DNA of 64,000 bases from Glaciecola sp. XM2. GTDB taxonomy: Bacteria; Pseudomonadota; Gammaproteobacteria; Enterobacterales; Alteromonadaceae. How positions within the stretch are numbered: the stretch's first letter is position 1; every line of letters starts with the position of its first letter. The notes beneath the pieces were generated by a model. The model was not told where the DNA came from and did no database searches. It saw only the letters and a list, made by a program, of their open reading frames with translations. Both the position numbers and the translations under genes were made by a program. The DNA is taken from assembly GCF_018595715.1 (NCBI RefSeq), contig NZ_JAHEOJ010000020.1, positions 62,001 to 126,000 of the forward strand. The letters are read 5' to 3'. Below, piece by piece: positions 1-10,828 of the stretch.

Positions 1-30
1 AAAGAGCGTAACGAGAATATGAGCAGAGAA

Positions 31-52
31 GCGGGTATTTAAACCTACCCGC
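31..52 (-). terminator. Possible hairpin downstream of the sulfotransferase gene
   Basis: A perfect 7-bp inverted repeat (GCGGGTA/TACCCGC, 8-nt loop) lies 14 bp beyond the sulfotransferase stop codon. There is no T-run on the minus strand after it, so it is at best a weak or factor-assisted terminator. Confidence 0.3.
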
Positions 53-65
53 CGCGCTTAAATGC

Positions 66-2033
66 TCACTTGATTAAGCCCTCAGCGACAAAGAAATCAT
101 GCATTTCTTGTAATGGCGCTGAGTAATTTTTCCACTGTAACATGCTGTCTTTGAAAATAGGTTGGCGCACTTGCTCTGAGCTAGGTGTTTTAATAGTGCG
201 CTTGGTTTTATGAAAATCGACGCACGCTTGTTCAAACTGCAATCCGCAGAAATCGAGCATCCGTTTTACTTGGCCTTCCAAATCTTCGATGACATCTTCA
301 TGCTTAACGCGCAATACAAAACCGGGTAAAACCTCATCCCAATGATTCATAAGTTCTACATAATGCTTGTAGTAGTGAGAGATATTATCCAAACCATAGG
401 TAAACTCTTGACCCTCAGCAAAGAGTTGCTTAAAGCCACTAAAGCAACATGCCATCGGTTCGCGACGCGCATCAATTACCTTTGCGTTTGGTAATATCAG
501 CTTGATTAAACCAATATGGATAAAGTTGTTAGGCATTTTATCGATAAAGCGCGGTGCATTGCCACGATATGCCTGTGTCTCTTGTAAGTATTGCTCTCCA
601 AACCGAGCGAAGTAGTCAGGTTTTAAGCTAGTGATAATCTCTGGGTAGCGGTTGGAAGGCCCATTGAGTTTTGCGGCTAATCCAAGAATGTTATGCAGCT
701 CCATGGTGCCATCTACTTGTGAGTGAGAGGCTAAAATTTGCTCCAATAAAGTCGAGCCTGCGCGCGGTAAGCCTAGTACAAAAATAGGGTCGGGGCGCTG
801 ACACCCTTGATTTTCCAACTGAGCAAAAACAGATGATATAAACACCTGTTTTTGTTTGTTAATCTGCGTCTCTAGTGCCTGTGGCTTATATCCGGTTTGT
901 GCTTGTTTTAGTGCATTACCTTTTGCGTAATACTCAAACGATTCGGTAAACGCGTTTCTATCTTCATAAGACTTGCCTAGCGCGAAGTAAAAATGAATTT
1001 TGTCATCTTCATCAATATCTAAGTTCGCTTGTGTTTGCATATCTTGTATTTCGGTATCGCTAAACACATAAGTCTTTGTGTTGGCTAAGCTCCAATAAGC
1101 GTCGCCAAAATCGGGCTTTTGTTTGTATGCTGTTTGATAGGCCCTAATAGCGTCGTCTAGCTTTCCAGCGGCCTTAAATGCATGCCCAAGCAAAAGCTGT
1201 AAGCCAGCCTGTTCAGGCGTTTTCGCTAACAGTGCCTGGTATAGTTCAATGGCCGCGTCAATTTCTCCAAGACCCACCATAGCACTCGCTTTAGCTACCA
1301 TGATAGGAGGGTGTGCAGGGTGGGCTGCATCGAGTTTTTCAGCTAGGTCCTTTGCTGCTTGAAACCGGCCCATTTTGCTTAAGAGTTTTAAATATTCAAT
1401 ACCGGCCGCCTTGTGCTCAGGATAAAGCGTTAGGCAACTCTCAAGTAGAAACTCTGCTTCGCCGTAGACTTTTAGGGCAATGCCTATCTCTGCCAGTAGC
1501 AACATGCCTTCTGGGTGATGTTTGTCAGTTTGCAAATACTGGCGACAAAGTTGGTTGGCTTTGTGCAGCTGACCTTCATACATTAAATCCCTTGCATGCA
1601 AAATAGGCTTTGGCAAAGCGTTCAAATAATCCAGTTGCACTTGAGCAAGGTTCAACGCAGTTTGATTATCGGTACTTTTATAGTGTTCATAAAGCGTCTT
1701 CCAACTCGATAACAACGCAGGGTTACTCTGCGTTGCCTGATAGAAATGAGACGCTGACTCAAGTGGTTTTGCACTTGCTCGGTAAACGTAACCAAGCTCT
1801 TGATGAGCGCGCGAGTGACTGGCATGCAAAGACAAAATTCGCTTTTGACAATCGATCGCATTTTGTAAATTGCCAGATAAACGGTACGCCACCCCTTTAA
1901 GGTATAAAAGCTCAATGATTTGTGCTTTATGTTGCGAGTTATCAAGGGTCTTAAGTTGGCGCTCAGCATCTTGTATGGCGTCAACAAACTGCCCTTTGCT
2001 GATCGCTTGTTTAATTATTTGCTCTGGTGTCAC
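66..2033 (-). CDS. TPR-repeat sulfotransferase family protein
   Basis: The 655-residue protein has two parts. Roughly residues 1-350 are tandem tetratricopeptide-like helical repeats (recurrent A..LY/G.A..A.G pattern). Residues about 410-655 are a sulfotransferase domain with a PAPS-binding loop LPRAGSTLLEQ near residue 420 and a later RREP segment for the 3'-phosphate region. Members transfer sulfate from PAPS to an acceptor that cannot be deduced from sequence; tyrosyl-protein and carbohydrate acceptors are both known in related families. No signal peptide is visible, so a cytoplasmic location is inferred. It lies 99 bp downstream of a TonB receptor gene on the same strand, a pairing often seen in marine proteobacteria, but a strong terminator separates them. 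Confidence 0.85.
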   Translation of the reverse strand: MTPEQIIKQAISKGQFVDAIQDAERQLKTLDNSQHKAQIIELLYLKGVAYRLSGNLQNAIDCQKRILSLHASHSRAHQELGYVYRASAKPLESASHFYQATQSNPALLSSWKTLYEHYKSTDNQTALNLAQVQLDYLNALPKPILHARDLMYEGQLHKANQLCRQYLQTDKHHPEGMLLLAEIGIALKVYGEAEFLLESCLTLYPEHKAAGIEYLKLLSKMGRFQAAKDLAEKLDAAHPAHPPIMVAKASAMVGLGEIDAAIELYQALLAKTPEQAGLQLLLGHAFKAAGKLDDAIRAYQTAYKQKPDFGDAYWSLANTKTYVFSDTEIQDMQTQANLDIDEDDKIHFYFALGKSYEDRNAFTESFEYYAKGNALKQAQTGYKPQALETQINKQKQVFISSVFAQLENQGCQRPDPIFVLGLPRAGSTLLEQILASHSQVDGTMELHNILGLAAKLNGPSNRYPEIITSLKPDYFARFGEQYLQETQAYRGNAPRFIDKMPNNFIHIGLIKLILPNAKVIDARREPMACCFSGFKQLFAEGQEFTYGLDNISHYYKHYVELMNHWDEVLPGFVLRVKHEDVIEDLEGQVKRMLDFCGLQFEQACVDFHKTKRTIKTPSSEQVRQPIFKDSMLQWKNYSAPLQEMHDFFVAEGLIK

Positions 2034-2085
2034 GGCTTATCTCAGTAGCGTTTTTGTAAAAGCTTATATTAGGCTACAAGCTTGC

Positions 2086-2120
2086 AAAAATAAGGCAAGC
2101 GAGATGCTTGCCTTATTTGT
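2086..2120 (-). terminator. Rho-independent terminator of the TonB-receptor gene
   Basis: A perfect 13-bp stem (AAATAAGGCAAGC at 2088-2100 and its complement at 2106-2118) with a 5-nt loop. Read on the minus strand it is followed by TTTTT. It sits between the receptor stop codon and the sulfotransferase start, so the sulfotransferase needs read-through or its own promoter. Confidence 0.85.
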
Positions 2121-2132
2121 GCTCGATGTATG

Positions 2133-4781
2133 TTAGAAGAAGTCGTAAGACAATCTAACACCTATTGTGCGAGGACGGTTGGTTACCACTTTTGGCGTAA
2201 ACTGCTGCGTATCTATATATAACACAGCACTTTCGTCAAAGAGGTTATCGATGTAAAGTTCAGCTTTCCATTCATCATTGGTAATACCAAAGGCAACGTT
2301 TGCAATAGCATAGCTTTCTTGCACATATCGACCACCTCTGAAGGTATTGCCGTTTGCATCAGGATATACCACACCATCGTAAACCGCGGCTTCTTGTTGA
2401 ATTGGTAGCCCAGAGCCTGTGCCGTAAACCAGTTGCGTAGCATCTTCAACCACGAAGGCATCCATATTCATTCCCGCCAATCTATCGCCGGTATATGAAA
2501 TTGAGCCGTTGATGTAGCCACTTAAGCCGCCGTCTAGTTCATAGAAATACTGCGCACGTAAGTTACCTGAGAAACTCGCTGAATACGGCAGTTCTGCCCC
2601 AACAGGAAGAGCAATGCCTTGTAACTCTGGGTTAATTGATGTGAGCTCTGTATCGAGTAAGCTAAATGCTGCATCGATAACTAAGTTGTCAGACGCTAAC
2701 CAAGTAATGTTTGAATCCAAACCTTTAATTTCAGCATCGCCGACGTTGTCGGTAAATACCAAGAAGCTGATATTGGTTGGGTCAAAACGTGATGTTTGTA
2801 AATCAGTGATTTCAGAGTAAAACGCGGTGGCATTAACACGTAAGATACCGTCTAAGAAATCACCCTTCATACCGAGTTCGAAGTTATCCAAAGTATCGGT
2901 AAGTGAATAAACGGGGATCCTAAAGTCGGTGAACGCGCCTTGTTGATTGGTAGCTAGTCCGCCACCGACACGGTTTGTCACCGGCGGTCTAAAACCTTCT
3001 GAGTAGGTTGCAAACAACAACAAGTCATCCATCGGTTTCCAGTCTAATGAGAACTTGAAGATGGTATCGTCAACGGTTAGCACACCATCATCGTCAAGCA
3101 GATCAACTTCCAACTGTCCGCTGGCTACGGCTTCCTGAACCGCTGCAGGGTCAAGGCCAACTGCTGCAAGTTCGGTTGGATCTAAGGTGCCAAAGGCTTG
3201 TAATCTGCGACTGACGTCAACGGTGCTAGTAGAGCCTTTGTAGATATCATCGATCTGATACCAACGAGCACCTAAGCTTGCCGTTAATGTTTCAGTAAGG
3301 TCATATTCTAACTGACCGAAGACCGCAATTTGGTCAATGCCGTGGCGAACATCGTTGATAAAGCTTATTTCTGACGGGAAAGGGCCGCCGTCACTGTTGA
3401 TGCCATCTGTGCCTACCGTGGTTCTTTGAAGGTCGGTGAAAAAGCCTAGCTCAGTGTTAGCGATGTTAAACAAGCCTATGGTATCTACGTCTTGTTCATC
3501 ATAGAAAATACCTGCGGTGATGCGCCAGTCATTTTCAACGTCGGTATTCACCCTTAGCTCGTGTGTCATACGAGAGGTACTTGTTTCTTCTTTATAGAAT
3601 TTTGTTGGGTCTAGGCAGCGCTCGTCAGCAGGAGTGGCCGCTTCGTAGTGATTACATACATAATATGCTGAAAACAAACCGCCATTGGTGTAGCCGGTGT
3701 AATCAATGGTTGAATTAATTTCACGATCTAAGTACCCACCTGTGTAAACCACGTCAAGCTTATCTAAACGGCCTTCTAAGGTCCAAGTGGTCAACCCAAA
3801 CTCGTCGTCATTATCTTCTGGAATGAAGCGATTAGTTGATGACTCTCCAGCAAGATTCGGATCATATGAGAAAACCCCTTCTGTTTCGAGGGTTTGCTGT
3901 GTGTGCTGAACAAGTAGCGACCAGTCGTCATTGATAATGTATGACAAACCAAAACGAGCACCTGAGTAGATAGCATCGTTAAAGTCATCTTCGACTAATG
4001 CATCGTTGTTTGGTGAGATGACTGGTGTATTTTCTGGATCAGATAAAACGCCACCAGAGATTCTATCGATAACGACTGCGCTACCAATGTATCCGCCTTC
4101 ACCAGGAACGTTGCGAATGTTATCGATCCATCCGCCTTGTCTAGAATTGTATGCTGCTACCCTTACTGCGATATCGTCAGTAAGCACGAAGTTGAAAAAC
4201 GCTTCAACTGAATTGCTGTTTTCGCCGCCTTTGGTGGCCGAGAAGTCAGTGTCTACACCAGCAGAAAAACCAAAGTGGTCAGGTTTTTTAGTAATCAATC
4301 TTACGGTACCAGACTGTGAGCTAGCGCCAAACAGTGTCCCTTGTGGTCCAGGTAAAACCTCGATGCGTTCCATATCAGTGGCGAACACATCTAGATTACG
4401 ACCTTGCATGGAAATAGGTTGCTCATCTAGATAAAGGGCAACAGATGGCTGCAATGCTTGTACTGAAGAAACTGAAATATTGGTTTGGGTCGTTGCGGCG
4501 CCGCGGATATATATTTCGTTTTGTCCTGGGCCTGTGCCTTGGAAAGTCACATTCGGTAAAAACTCAACGTAGTCATTAAAATCGTCAATACCTAGCGTTT
4601 CTAGTGCTTCGCCGTTTAAAGCGGTGACAGAGACTGGCACGTCTTGTATTGATTCTGCACGCTTAGTCGCCGTGACTTCAATGGTTTCGATTTTTGCTTT
4701 AGTCGTACTTTGCTCTTGTGCATAAACGCCAGACGACGCAAGTGCGGCTATGACGGCTAAGCTGGTTTTAGTTTTGAGCAT
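2133..4781 (-). CDS. TonB-dependent outer-membrane receptor
   Basis: An 882-residue receptor. It has an N-terminal signal peptide ending about VYAQ, a TonB-box-like stretch (ETIEVTATKR), a plug domain (about residues 45-165, with DVPVSVTALNG and IRGAATTQTN) and a 22-strand barrel ending in the aromatic pair SYDFF. The motif RIEVLPGPQGTLFGASS is typical of the subfamily that takes up organic compounds rather than simple siderophores. It imports a ligand across the outer membrane using TonB-ExbBD energy; the ligand is not deducible. The first in-frame TTG at 4784 is adjacent to ATG at 4781; I prefer the ATG. No iron-regulator (Fur) box was recognised upstream. Confidence 0.9.
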   Translation of the reverse strand: MLKTKTSLAVIAALASSGVYAQEQSTTKAKIETIEVTATKRAESIQDVPVSVTALNGEALETLGIDDFNDYVEFLPNVTFQGTGPGQNEIYIRGAATTQTNISVSSVQALQPSVALYLDEQPISMQGRNLDVFATDMERIEVLPGPQGTLFGASSQSGTVRLITKKPDHFGFSAGVDTDFSATKGGENSNSVEAFFNFVLTDDIAVRVAAYNSRQGGWIDNIRNVPGEGGYIGSAVVIDRISGGVLSDPENTPVISPNNDALVEDDFNDAIYSGARFGLSYIINDDWSLLVQHTQQTLETEGVFSYDPNLAGESSTNRFIPEDNDDEFGLTTWTLEGRLDKLDVVYTGGYLDREINSTIDYTGYTNGGLFSAYYVCNHYEAATPADERCLDPTKFYKEETSTSRMTHELRVNTDVENDWRITAGIFYDEQDVDTIGLFNIANTELGFFTDLQRTTVGTDGINSDGGPFPSEISFINDVRHGIDQIAVFGQLEYDLTETLTASLGARWYQIDDIYKGSTSTVDVSRRLQAFGTLDPTELAAVGLDPAAVQEAVASGQLEVDLLDDDGVLTVDDTIFKFSLDWKPMDDLLLFATYSEGFRPPVTNRVGGGLATNQQGAFTDFRIPVYSLTDTLDNFELGMKGDFLDGILRVNATAFYSEITDLQTSRFDPTNISFLVFTDNVGDAEIKGLDSNITWLASDNLVIDAAFSLLDTELTSINPELQGIALPVGAELPYSASFSGNLRAQYFYELDGGLSGYINGSISYTGDRLAGMNMDAFVVEDATQLVYGTGSGLPIQQEAAVYDGVVYPDANGNTFRGGRYVQESYAIANVAFGITNDEWKAELYIDNLFDESAVLYIDTQQFTPKVVTNRPRTIGVRLSYDFF

Positions 4782-5060
4782 CAAAGTATTTTACCCCTAG
4801 TATGTTTTTAGTTGTCAAAATTTAATATGTGTAATAACTCTCCTATGATACTACGTTGCAATTAAACTGCAAATTAGTTTGAACACGATGTAATATTTTC
4901 TCGCTTTTTAAGCGATTTACGGAGTTTTTTCGATGTTTTTGGGCGGATTTTTATATTAAATACATCTTGTACAATTAATTTGTGCAGGTGCAATTAGTAA
5001 TTTATCTGAATCTGCGTTAATCTGCTCACCATTGATTTTCAGCTCAAAGGTAACTAGTGC

Positions 5061-7031
5061 GTGCAGCAAAGTAAGACGCAATCTCCACTCAATAAACAGG
5101 TGTTTATTCCCGCTTCTCTAATTATTTTGGCTCTTTTATTGTTTGCCGTTATCACGCCTCAAAAGGCAGATGAGGTTTTTCGCCTCGCGCAGTCTTCTAT
5201 CATTGCCAATGGCAGCTGGTTTTATGTATTAAGCGTTGCAGTAATACTTGTAACGGTTTTATATCTTGGGTTTTCTCGATATGGAACCATCAGGCTAGGG
5301 CCGGATCATGCGCTTCCGGATTATTCTTTACCCACGTGGTTGTCGATGTTGTTCGCAGCAGGTATGGGTATTGGTCTCATGTTTTTTGGTGTTGCCGAAC
5401 CGGTAATGCACTATCTCGCACCTCCCACAGCAACTCCCGAAACCACCGAAGCGGTCAGAGAAGCCATGAAGATGACTTTCTTTCATTGGGGATTCCATGC
5501 TTGGGCCATCTATGCTGTGGTGGCTTTAGTCCTCGCTTACTTTAGCTTTCGACATAACTTACCTCTGACAATGCGCTCTGCTCTTTATCCGCTGATTGGC
5601 GACCGTATCTACGGTTGGACCGGCCATACCGTCGATATTTTTGCAGTGGTGAGCACAATATTTGGCGTTGCGACTTCACTGGGTTTGGGGGCATCTCAAA
5701 TTAATAGCGGATTAAATTATCTAATTGGGCTAGAGGTCTCGACCTTTCATCAAATCGTATTAATGACCGGTATTATTGCCATCGCGATAGTCTCGGTCGT
5801 TTCGGGTCTTGATAAGGGGATTAGACGGTTGTCAGAAGCTAATATGATTCTGGCCATTGCCTTACTCGTATTTATCTTACTACTTGGCCCTACGGTGTTT
5901 TTGCTTAAGGCGTATTTACAAAATACTGGTGCCTACCTGTCTGATATTGTGCGCAATACATTTAACCTATTTGCTTATGATAAAACCGAGTGGATTGGTG
6001 GATGGACTATCTTCTATTGGGGCTGGTGGATTGCGTGGGCGCCGTTCGTGGGCTTATTTATTGCGCGTATTTCGCGCGGTCGCACCATTCGAGAGTTTGT
6101 TCTAGGGGTATTATTAATTCCTACTGCGTTCACATTATTATGGATGACGGTTTTTGGAAATACTGCGATTGATGCCATCATCAGCGACCCCACCCTTGGG
6201 CTTAGCTCTATGGTCAACGACAACACCTCTGCGGCCTTGTTCTTATTCTTTGAATATTTCCCTATGACCGAGGTGCTGTCAGGCATCGCAATTATGATGG
6301 TCGTGGTGTTCTTTGTAACCTCCTGTGACTCTGGCGCCATGGTAGTCGACATGCTGTGTTCTCACGGAAAAAATGATACACCCGTTTGGCAACGTATTTA
6401 TTGGGCCTTAGGTGTGGGGATTGTTGCTGCCATTTTACTTACTGCAGGTGGGCTCACAGCATTGCAAACCATGACAATCGCGTCGGCCTTGCCGTTTGCT
6501 GTGGTTATTTTATTATCATTAATAGGGTTGATTAAAGCTTTAAGAGTTGATGAGTACAAGCGTGAATCACTGCAATTTAATGCATCGCCGTCTTATCCAA
6601 TAGAGCATGAGCAGGCTTGGCAAGAAAGGTTACAAAATATTGTCAACTTCCCAAATAAACAAGCGGTAGAAAAATACCAGCAATCTATTGTAATGAAAGC
6701 ATTTGAGTCTGTTGCGAAAGAGTTGAAAGGTCATGGTATACAAACTGAGATCAGAAAATTCGATAGATCGGTAGAGCTCTATGTATTTTTAGGTGAAGAA
6801 CAAGATTTTATCTATGGCGTGCATCGCACCAAGCATCATCAACCCGATTTTGTGCAAAATGATGATGATTCAGTAGACGAAGATGATGAACAAATCTATT
6901 ATCGCGCTGAAGTTCATCTGAGTGAAGGTGGACAGGATTATGACATCATGGGATGGTCAAGTAATGCTGTCATCCATGACATCATTGATCAGTATCACAA
7001 GCATCAGCACTTTTTGCACCTTGTTAGGTAA
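5061..7031 (+). CDS. BCCT-family osmolyte/quaternary-amine transporter
   Basis: A 656-residue integral inner-membrane carrier with 12 predicted helices and the BCCT signature around residue 318 (GWWIAWAPFVGLFIARISRG). After the last helix, from about residue 495, comes a 160-residue acidic cytoplasmic tail, as in BetT-type choline carriers, where the tail senses osmotic state. The likely substrate is choline, betaine or a related compound such as DMSP; the exact one is unresolved. The start is GTG at 5061; no ATG start fits the conserved N-terminus better. A MarR regulator gene follows after 29 bp, probably in the same transcript, which fits osmotic control. Confidence 0.9.
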   Translation: MQQSKTQSPLNKQVFIPASLIILALLLFAVITPQKADEVFRLAQSSIIANGSWFYVLSVAVILVTVLYLGFSRYGTIRLGPDHALPDYSLPTWLSMLFAAGMGIGLMFFGVAEPVMHYLAPPTATPETTEAVREAMKMTFFHWGFHAWAIYAVVALVLAYFSFRHNLPLTMRSALYPLIGDRIYGWTGHTVDIFAVVSTIFGVATSLGLGASQINSGLNYLIGLEVSTFHQIVLMTGIIAIAIVSVVSGLDKGIRRLSEANMILAIALLVFILLLGPTVFLLKAYLQNTGAYLSDIVRNTFNLFAYDKTEWIGGWTIFYWGWWIAWAPFVGLFIARISRGRTIREFVLGVLLIPTAFTLLWMTVFGNTAIDAIISDPTLGLSSMVNDNTSAALFLFFEYFPMTEVLSGIAIMMVVVFFVTSCDSGAMVVDMLCSHGKNDTPVWQRIYWALGVGIVAAILLTAGGLTALQTMTIASALPFAVVILLSLIGLIKALRVDEYKRESLQFNASPSYPIEHEQAWQERLQNIVNFPNKQAVEKYQQSIVMKAFESVAKELKGHGIQTEIRKFDRSVELYVFLGEEQDFIYGVHRTKHHQPDFVQNDDDSVDEDDEQIYYRAEVHLSEGGQDYDIMGWSSNAVIHDIIDQYHKHQHFLHLVR

Positions 7032-7060
7032 TCACGCGTGTTGATGAAGAGGAAGTGTTT

Positions 7061-7537
7061 ATGCAAAAAGACGAAGAACTCCTGATTGCACTAAGGAGAG
7101 TTATACGAGCAATTGACTTGCGCTCTAGGCAGCTTAACAAAGAAGCGGGACTTACCGGCCCGCAGCTGTTGGTGATGCAAAACATTGGCAAGACGCCGGG
7201 CATCATGGTCAGGCAACTCGCTGAAAACATTAACCTTAGCCCTGCAACGGTGACGAGTATTTTAGACCGCCTTGAAGTAAAGGCATTAGTTCAGCGAGTC
7301 AGAAGTACTGAAGATAAGCGCAGGGTTGGAGTATTTTTAAGTCCAGCGGGTGAGCAAATGTTAGCTACTGCTCCCTTACCGCTGCAGGAGCATTTCATCA
7401 ACCGCTTTGATCAGTTAGAAGAGTGGGAGCAAAGTCAGATGGTCGCAACGATGCAGCGCATTGCCAGAATGATGGACGCTCATGATATCGATGCATCCCC
7501 CATGTTAGAAGTGGGTAGTATTCAAGACAAAGTGTAG
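7061..7537 (+). CDS. MarR-family regulator, CosR/EctR-like
   Basis: A 158-residue winged-helix protein. The DNA-binding wHTH spans about residues 35-100 (MVRQLAENINLSPATVTSIL recognition region, then STEDKRRVGVFL wing), flanked by dimerisation helices. The overall sequence resembles the CosR/EctR subgroup that represses compatible-solute genes in Vibrio and methylotrophs (my recollection, not a search). I chose ATG 7061 over GTG 7055 because GAGGAAG gives proper spacing to the ATG. Its place directly after a BCCT carrier supports a role in osmolyte uptake control. It converges on ispB with only 12 bp between them. Confidence 0.8.
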   Translation: MQKDEELLIALRRVIRAIDLRSRQLNKEAGLTGPQLLVMQNIGKTPGIMVRQLAENINLSPATVTSILDRLEVKALVQRVRSTEDKRRVGVFLSPAGEQMLATAPLPLQEHFINRFDQLEEWEQSQMVATMQRIARMMDAHDIDASPMLEVGSIQDKV

Positions 7538-7549
7538 TACTTTCCGCGT

Positions 7550-8521
7550 CTAACTATCGCGATTGACAGAAAGGTCCGCTAAACCTATGAGTGATTGCTT
7601 GTAAATTGACTCAGGTAAAATCTCAATCGCGGCCTTTGCTTTTTCGGATTCTGCGACAGCAAGTTCGCGGGTATATTCGATTGAACCAGCACGTTTCATC
7701 ACATCTAATATATGGTCAAAGTGCTCCATGCCATTGGCTTTCTCAATCGCCTCTCTGATGAGCTCAGCATCTTGTGCTTCGCTATTCCACATTGCATGTA
7801 ACAAGGGCAGTGTGGGCTTGCCTTCTGCTAAGTCATCACCCGCTTGTTTACCCATGTCTTCGCTTTGTGCAGTGTAATCGAGCACATCGTCTATCAACTG
7901 AAATGCGGTGCCAAGATGTTTTCCGTAGTTTTGCATTGCAACTTCGATGTCGTGTCGCTGGTCGGTCAATACAGCGGCAAGCTGGGTAGCAGCTTCAAAC
8001 AAGCGTGCAGTCTTGCTGTAAATGACCTCAAGGTAACTTTCTTGTGAGGTGTCGGGGTCGTTGCAATTCATTAACTGCATGACTTCGCCCTGCGCAATGC
8101 GATTTGTTGCGTCAGACAGTATTTCCATCACGCGCATACGTTTTAATTCAACCATCATCTGAAATGCGCGGGAATACAAGAAGTCGCCCACTAAGACACT
8201 GGCTTGATTGCCAAACAGTTCATTTGCGGTCTCTCTACCACGTCGCATTGTTGACTCATCGACAACGTCGTCATGAAGGAGGGTGGCAGTGTGAATGAAT
8301 TCAATAATTGCCGCTAAGGTATGGTGTTGCTCATTTTGAATATTCAGTGCCCTTGCTGCTAACACGGTAAGTAAAGGGCGAAGGCGTTTTCCGCCACTGT
8401 TGACAATGTAAAACCCCAACTGATTAATTAAGGCGACATCTGAGCTAACTTGTTGACCAATAAGATGGTTGACCGCTTTCATATCATTATCTGAAAGCTT
8501 GCGAATGCTATCTAAATCCAA
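7550..8521 (-). CDS. ispB: Octaprenyl diphosphate synthase
   Basis: A 323-residue trans-prenyltransferase. It has both Asp-rich motifs: DDVVD near residue 85 (first, with RRGRETAN after it) and DDVLD near residue 211. It elongates farnesyl diphosphate with isopentenyl diphosphate to give the C40 side chain of ubiquinone and menaquinone. The gene is divergent from rplU-rpmA, the standard gammaproteobacterial arrangement, and its length is normal for IspB. The enzyme is cytosolic or membrane-associated. Confidence 0.95.
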   Translation of the reverse strand: MDLDSIRKLSDNDMKAVNHLIGQQVSSDVALINQLGFYIVNSGGKRLRPLLTVLAARALNIQNEQHHTLAAIIEFIHTATLLHDDVVDESTMRRGRETANELFGNQASVLVGDFLYSRAFQMMVELKRMRVMEILSDATNRIAQGEVMQLMNCNDPDTSQESYLEVIYSKTARLFEAATQLAAVLTDQRHDIEVAMQNYGKHLGTAFQLIDDVLDYTAQSEDMGKQAGDDLAEGKPTLPLLHAMWNSEAQDAELIREAIEKANGMEHFDHILDVMKRAGSIEYTRELAVAESEKAKAAIEILPESIYKQSLIGLADLSVNRDS

Positions 8522-8686
8522 TCTGAATCCGTGGGTTACTTAAATCATTGTTTATTTATGGCAAATATTGTTACATTTATCTCGCGATTCGGCTACTAAA
8601 TGTATAAATTACCAATGTTTTTATGGCATTTTTGCAAGCCAAGCTAGGTTTATGCAAGATAATGTACAAATATCGGTAGATAAGCC

Positions 8687-8715
8687 TTGCGAGTTTGTCA
8701 AACATTACGTACAAT
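8687..8715 (+). promoter_or_regulatory. Sigma-70 promoter of rplU-rpmA
   Basis: TTGCGA at 8687-8692 and TACAAT at 8710-8715 are separated by the optimal 17 bp and give a short 5' leader of about 45 nt before rplU. Strong-promoter geometry is expected for a ribosomal-protein operon. Confidence 0.6.
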
Positions 8716-8767
8716 TCGCGCCCTGTTTTTTGAATTGAGCGCAGTTGTGCGCAGAGCGGAGTAAATT

Positions 8768-9079
8768 ATGTACGCGGTTTTCCAAAGTGGTGGTAAACAA
8801 CACCGTGTGGCCGAAGGTCAAACCGTTCGTCTTGAAAAGATCGAAGTAGCGCCGGGTGAAGCGGTAGAGTTCGATAACATCTTGATGGTTAGCAATGGTG
8901 ACGATATTAAAATCGGCACGCCCTATGTAAATGGCGGCAAAGTGACTGCAGAAGTAGTGACTCATGGTCGTGGTGAAAAAATTAAAGTAGTTAAGTTCCG
9001 TCGTCGTAAGCATTCACGCTCACAGATGGGACATCGTCAGTGGTTCACAGAAGTGAAAATCACTGCAATAACAGCATAA
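8768..9079 (+). CDS. rplU: 50S ribosomal protein L21
   Basis: A 103-residue protein with the canonical L21 start ([14 protein letters not shown]) and C-terminal basic block ([16 protein letters not shown]) that contacts 23S rRNA. It is 15 bp upstream of rpmA and is preceded by GGAG at 8758-8761. First gene of the rplU-rpmA operon. Confidence 0.98.
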   Translation: MYAVFQSGGKQHRVAEGQTVRLEKIEVAPGEAVEFDNILMVSNGDDIKIGTPYVNGGKVTAEVVTHGRGEKIKVVKFRRRKHSRSQMGHRQWFTEVKITAITA

Positions 9080-9094
9080 GCGGGAGACGAACAC

Positions 9095-9352
9095 ATGGCA
9101 CATAAAAAAGCTGGTGGTAGTACTAAAAACGGTCGCGATTCGGTAAGTAAACGTCTAGGCGTTAAGCGTTTCGGTGGCCAAGACGTATTGGCGGGTAACA
9201 TCATTGTTCGTCAACGTGGCACTAAGTTTCATGCAGGCGATAACATGGGTATTGGTAAAGACCATACTTTATTCGCTCTTTCTGACGGCAAAGTTTTATT
9301 TGAAACAAAAGGCCCTAAGAATCGCAAGTACGTAAGTATTGTTGCTGAATAA
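9095..9352 (+). CDS. rpmA: 50S ribosomal protein L27
   Basis: An 85-residue protein of normal length starting [16 protein letters not shown], the flexible N-terminus that reaches the peptidyl-transferase centre. There is no Firmicutes-type cleaved leader. GGGAGA precedes the ATG. It is followed by a strong terminator, so obgE is transcribed separately or by read-through. Confidence 0.98.
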   Translation: MAHKKAGGSTKNGRDSVSKRLGVKRFGGQDVLAGNIIVRQRGTKFHAGDNMGIGKDHTLFALSDGKVLFETKGPKNRKYVSIVAE

Positions 9353-9370
9353 GTAGCTTAAATCGATTGC

Positions 9371-9399
9371 AAAAACCCCGCTGTCGCGGGGTTTTTTTT
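9371..9399 (+). terminator. Rho-independent terminator of rplU-rpmA
   Basis: Perfect CCCCGC/GCGGGG stem with a 4-nt loop, preceded by five A and followed by eight T. It lies 18 bp after the rpmA stop codon. Confidence 0.92.
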
Positions 9400-9537
9400 G
9401 CTCAGCACTCACGCCTATATCGCAGCGTGGCATCGGTAGGCGATATATTTGGCCAGCAATGGTTTGGCATATGTATGAGCACAGAGATTGCTCATACACG
9501 GGGTTTTTAGTAGTCTGACCCTAGGCAATCAGAGTAA

Positions 9538-10704
<1,167 letters not shown>

Positions 10705-10726
10705 TCCAAATGATTTGGGTTATTTG

Positions 10727-10770
10727 CACGCTATTTATGAAAATGAGTCTTCATTTCTATAAATAGCGTG
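10727..10770. terminator. Long inverted repeat between convergent obgE and nadR
   Basis: A 12-bp perfect outer stem (CACGCTATTTAT at 10727-10738, complement at 10759-10770) encloses a second imperfect stem (GAAAATGA/TCATTTC). It lies between two convergent genes. No strong T-run follows on either strand, so its role as a bidirectional terminator is inferred from position. A smaller repeat (AATCCAAA/TTTGGGTT) precedes it at about 10703-10721. Confidence 0.5.
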
Positions 10771-10828
10771 AGACTTCTTAATTTCATTTATTTGTTTTTA
10801 TAAATTCTGTCGAAAGCATGTGGAAGTG

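Noticed and set aside
4006-4434. 142-codon open frame antisense to the TonB receptor
   Set aside because: A shadow of the receptor reading frame; Ser/Pro-rich composition and no start signal.
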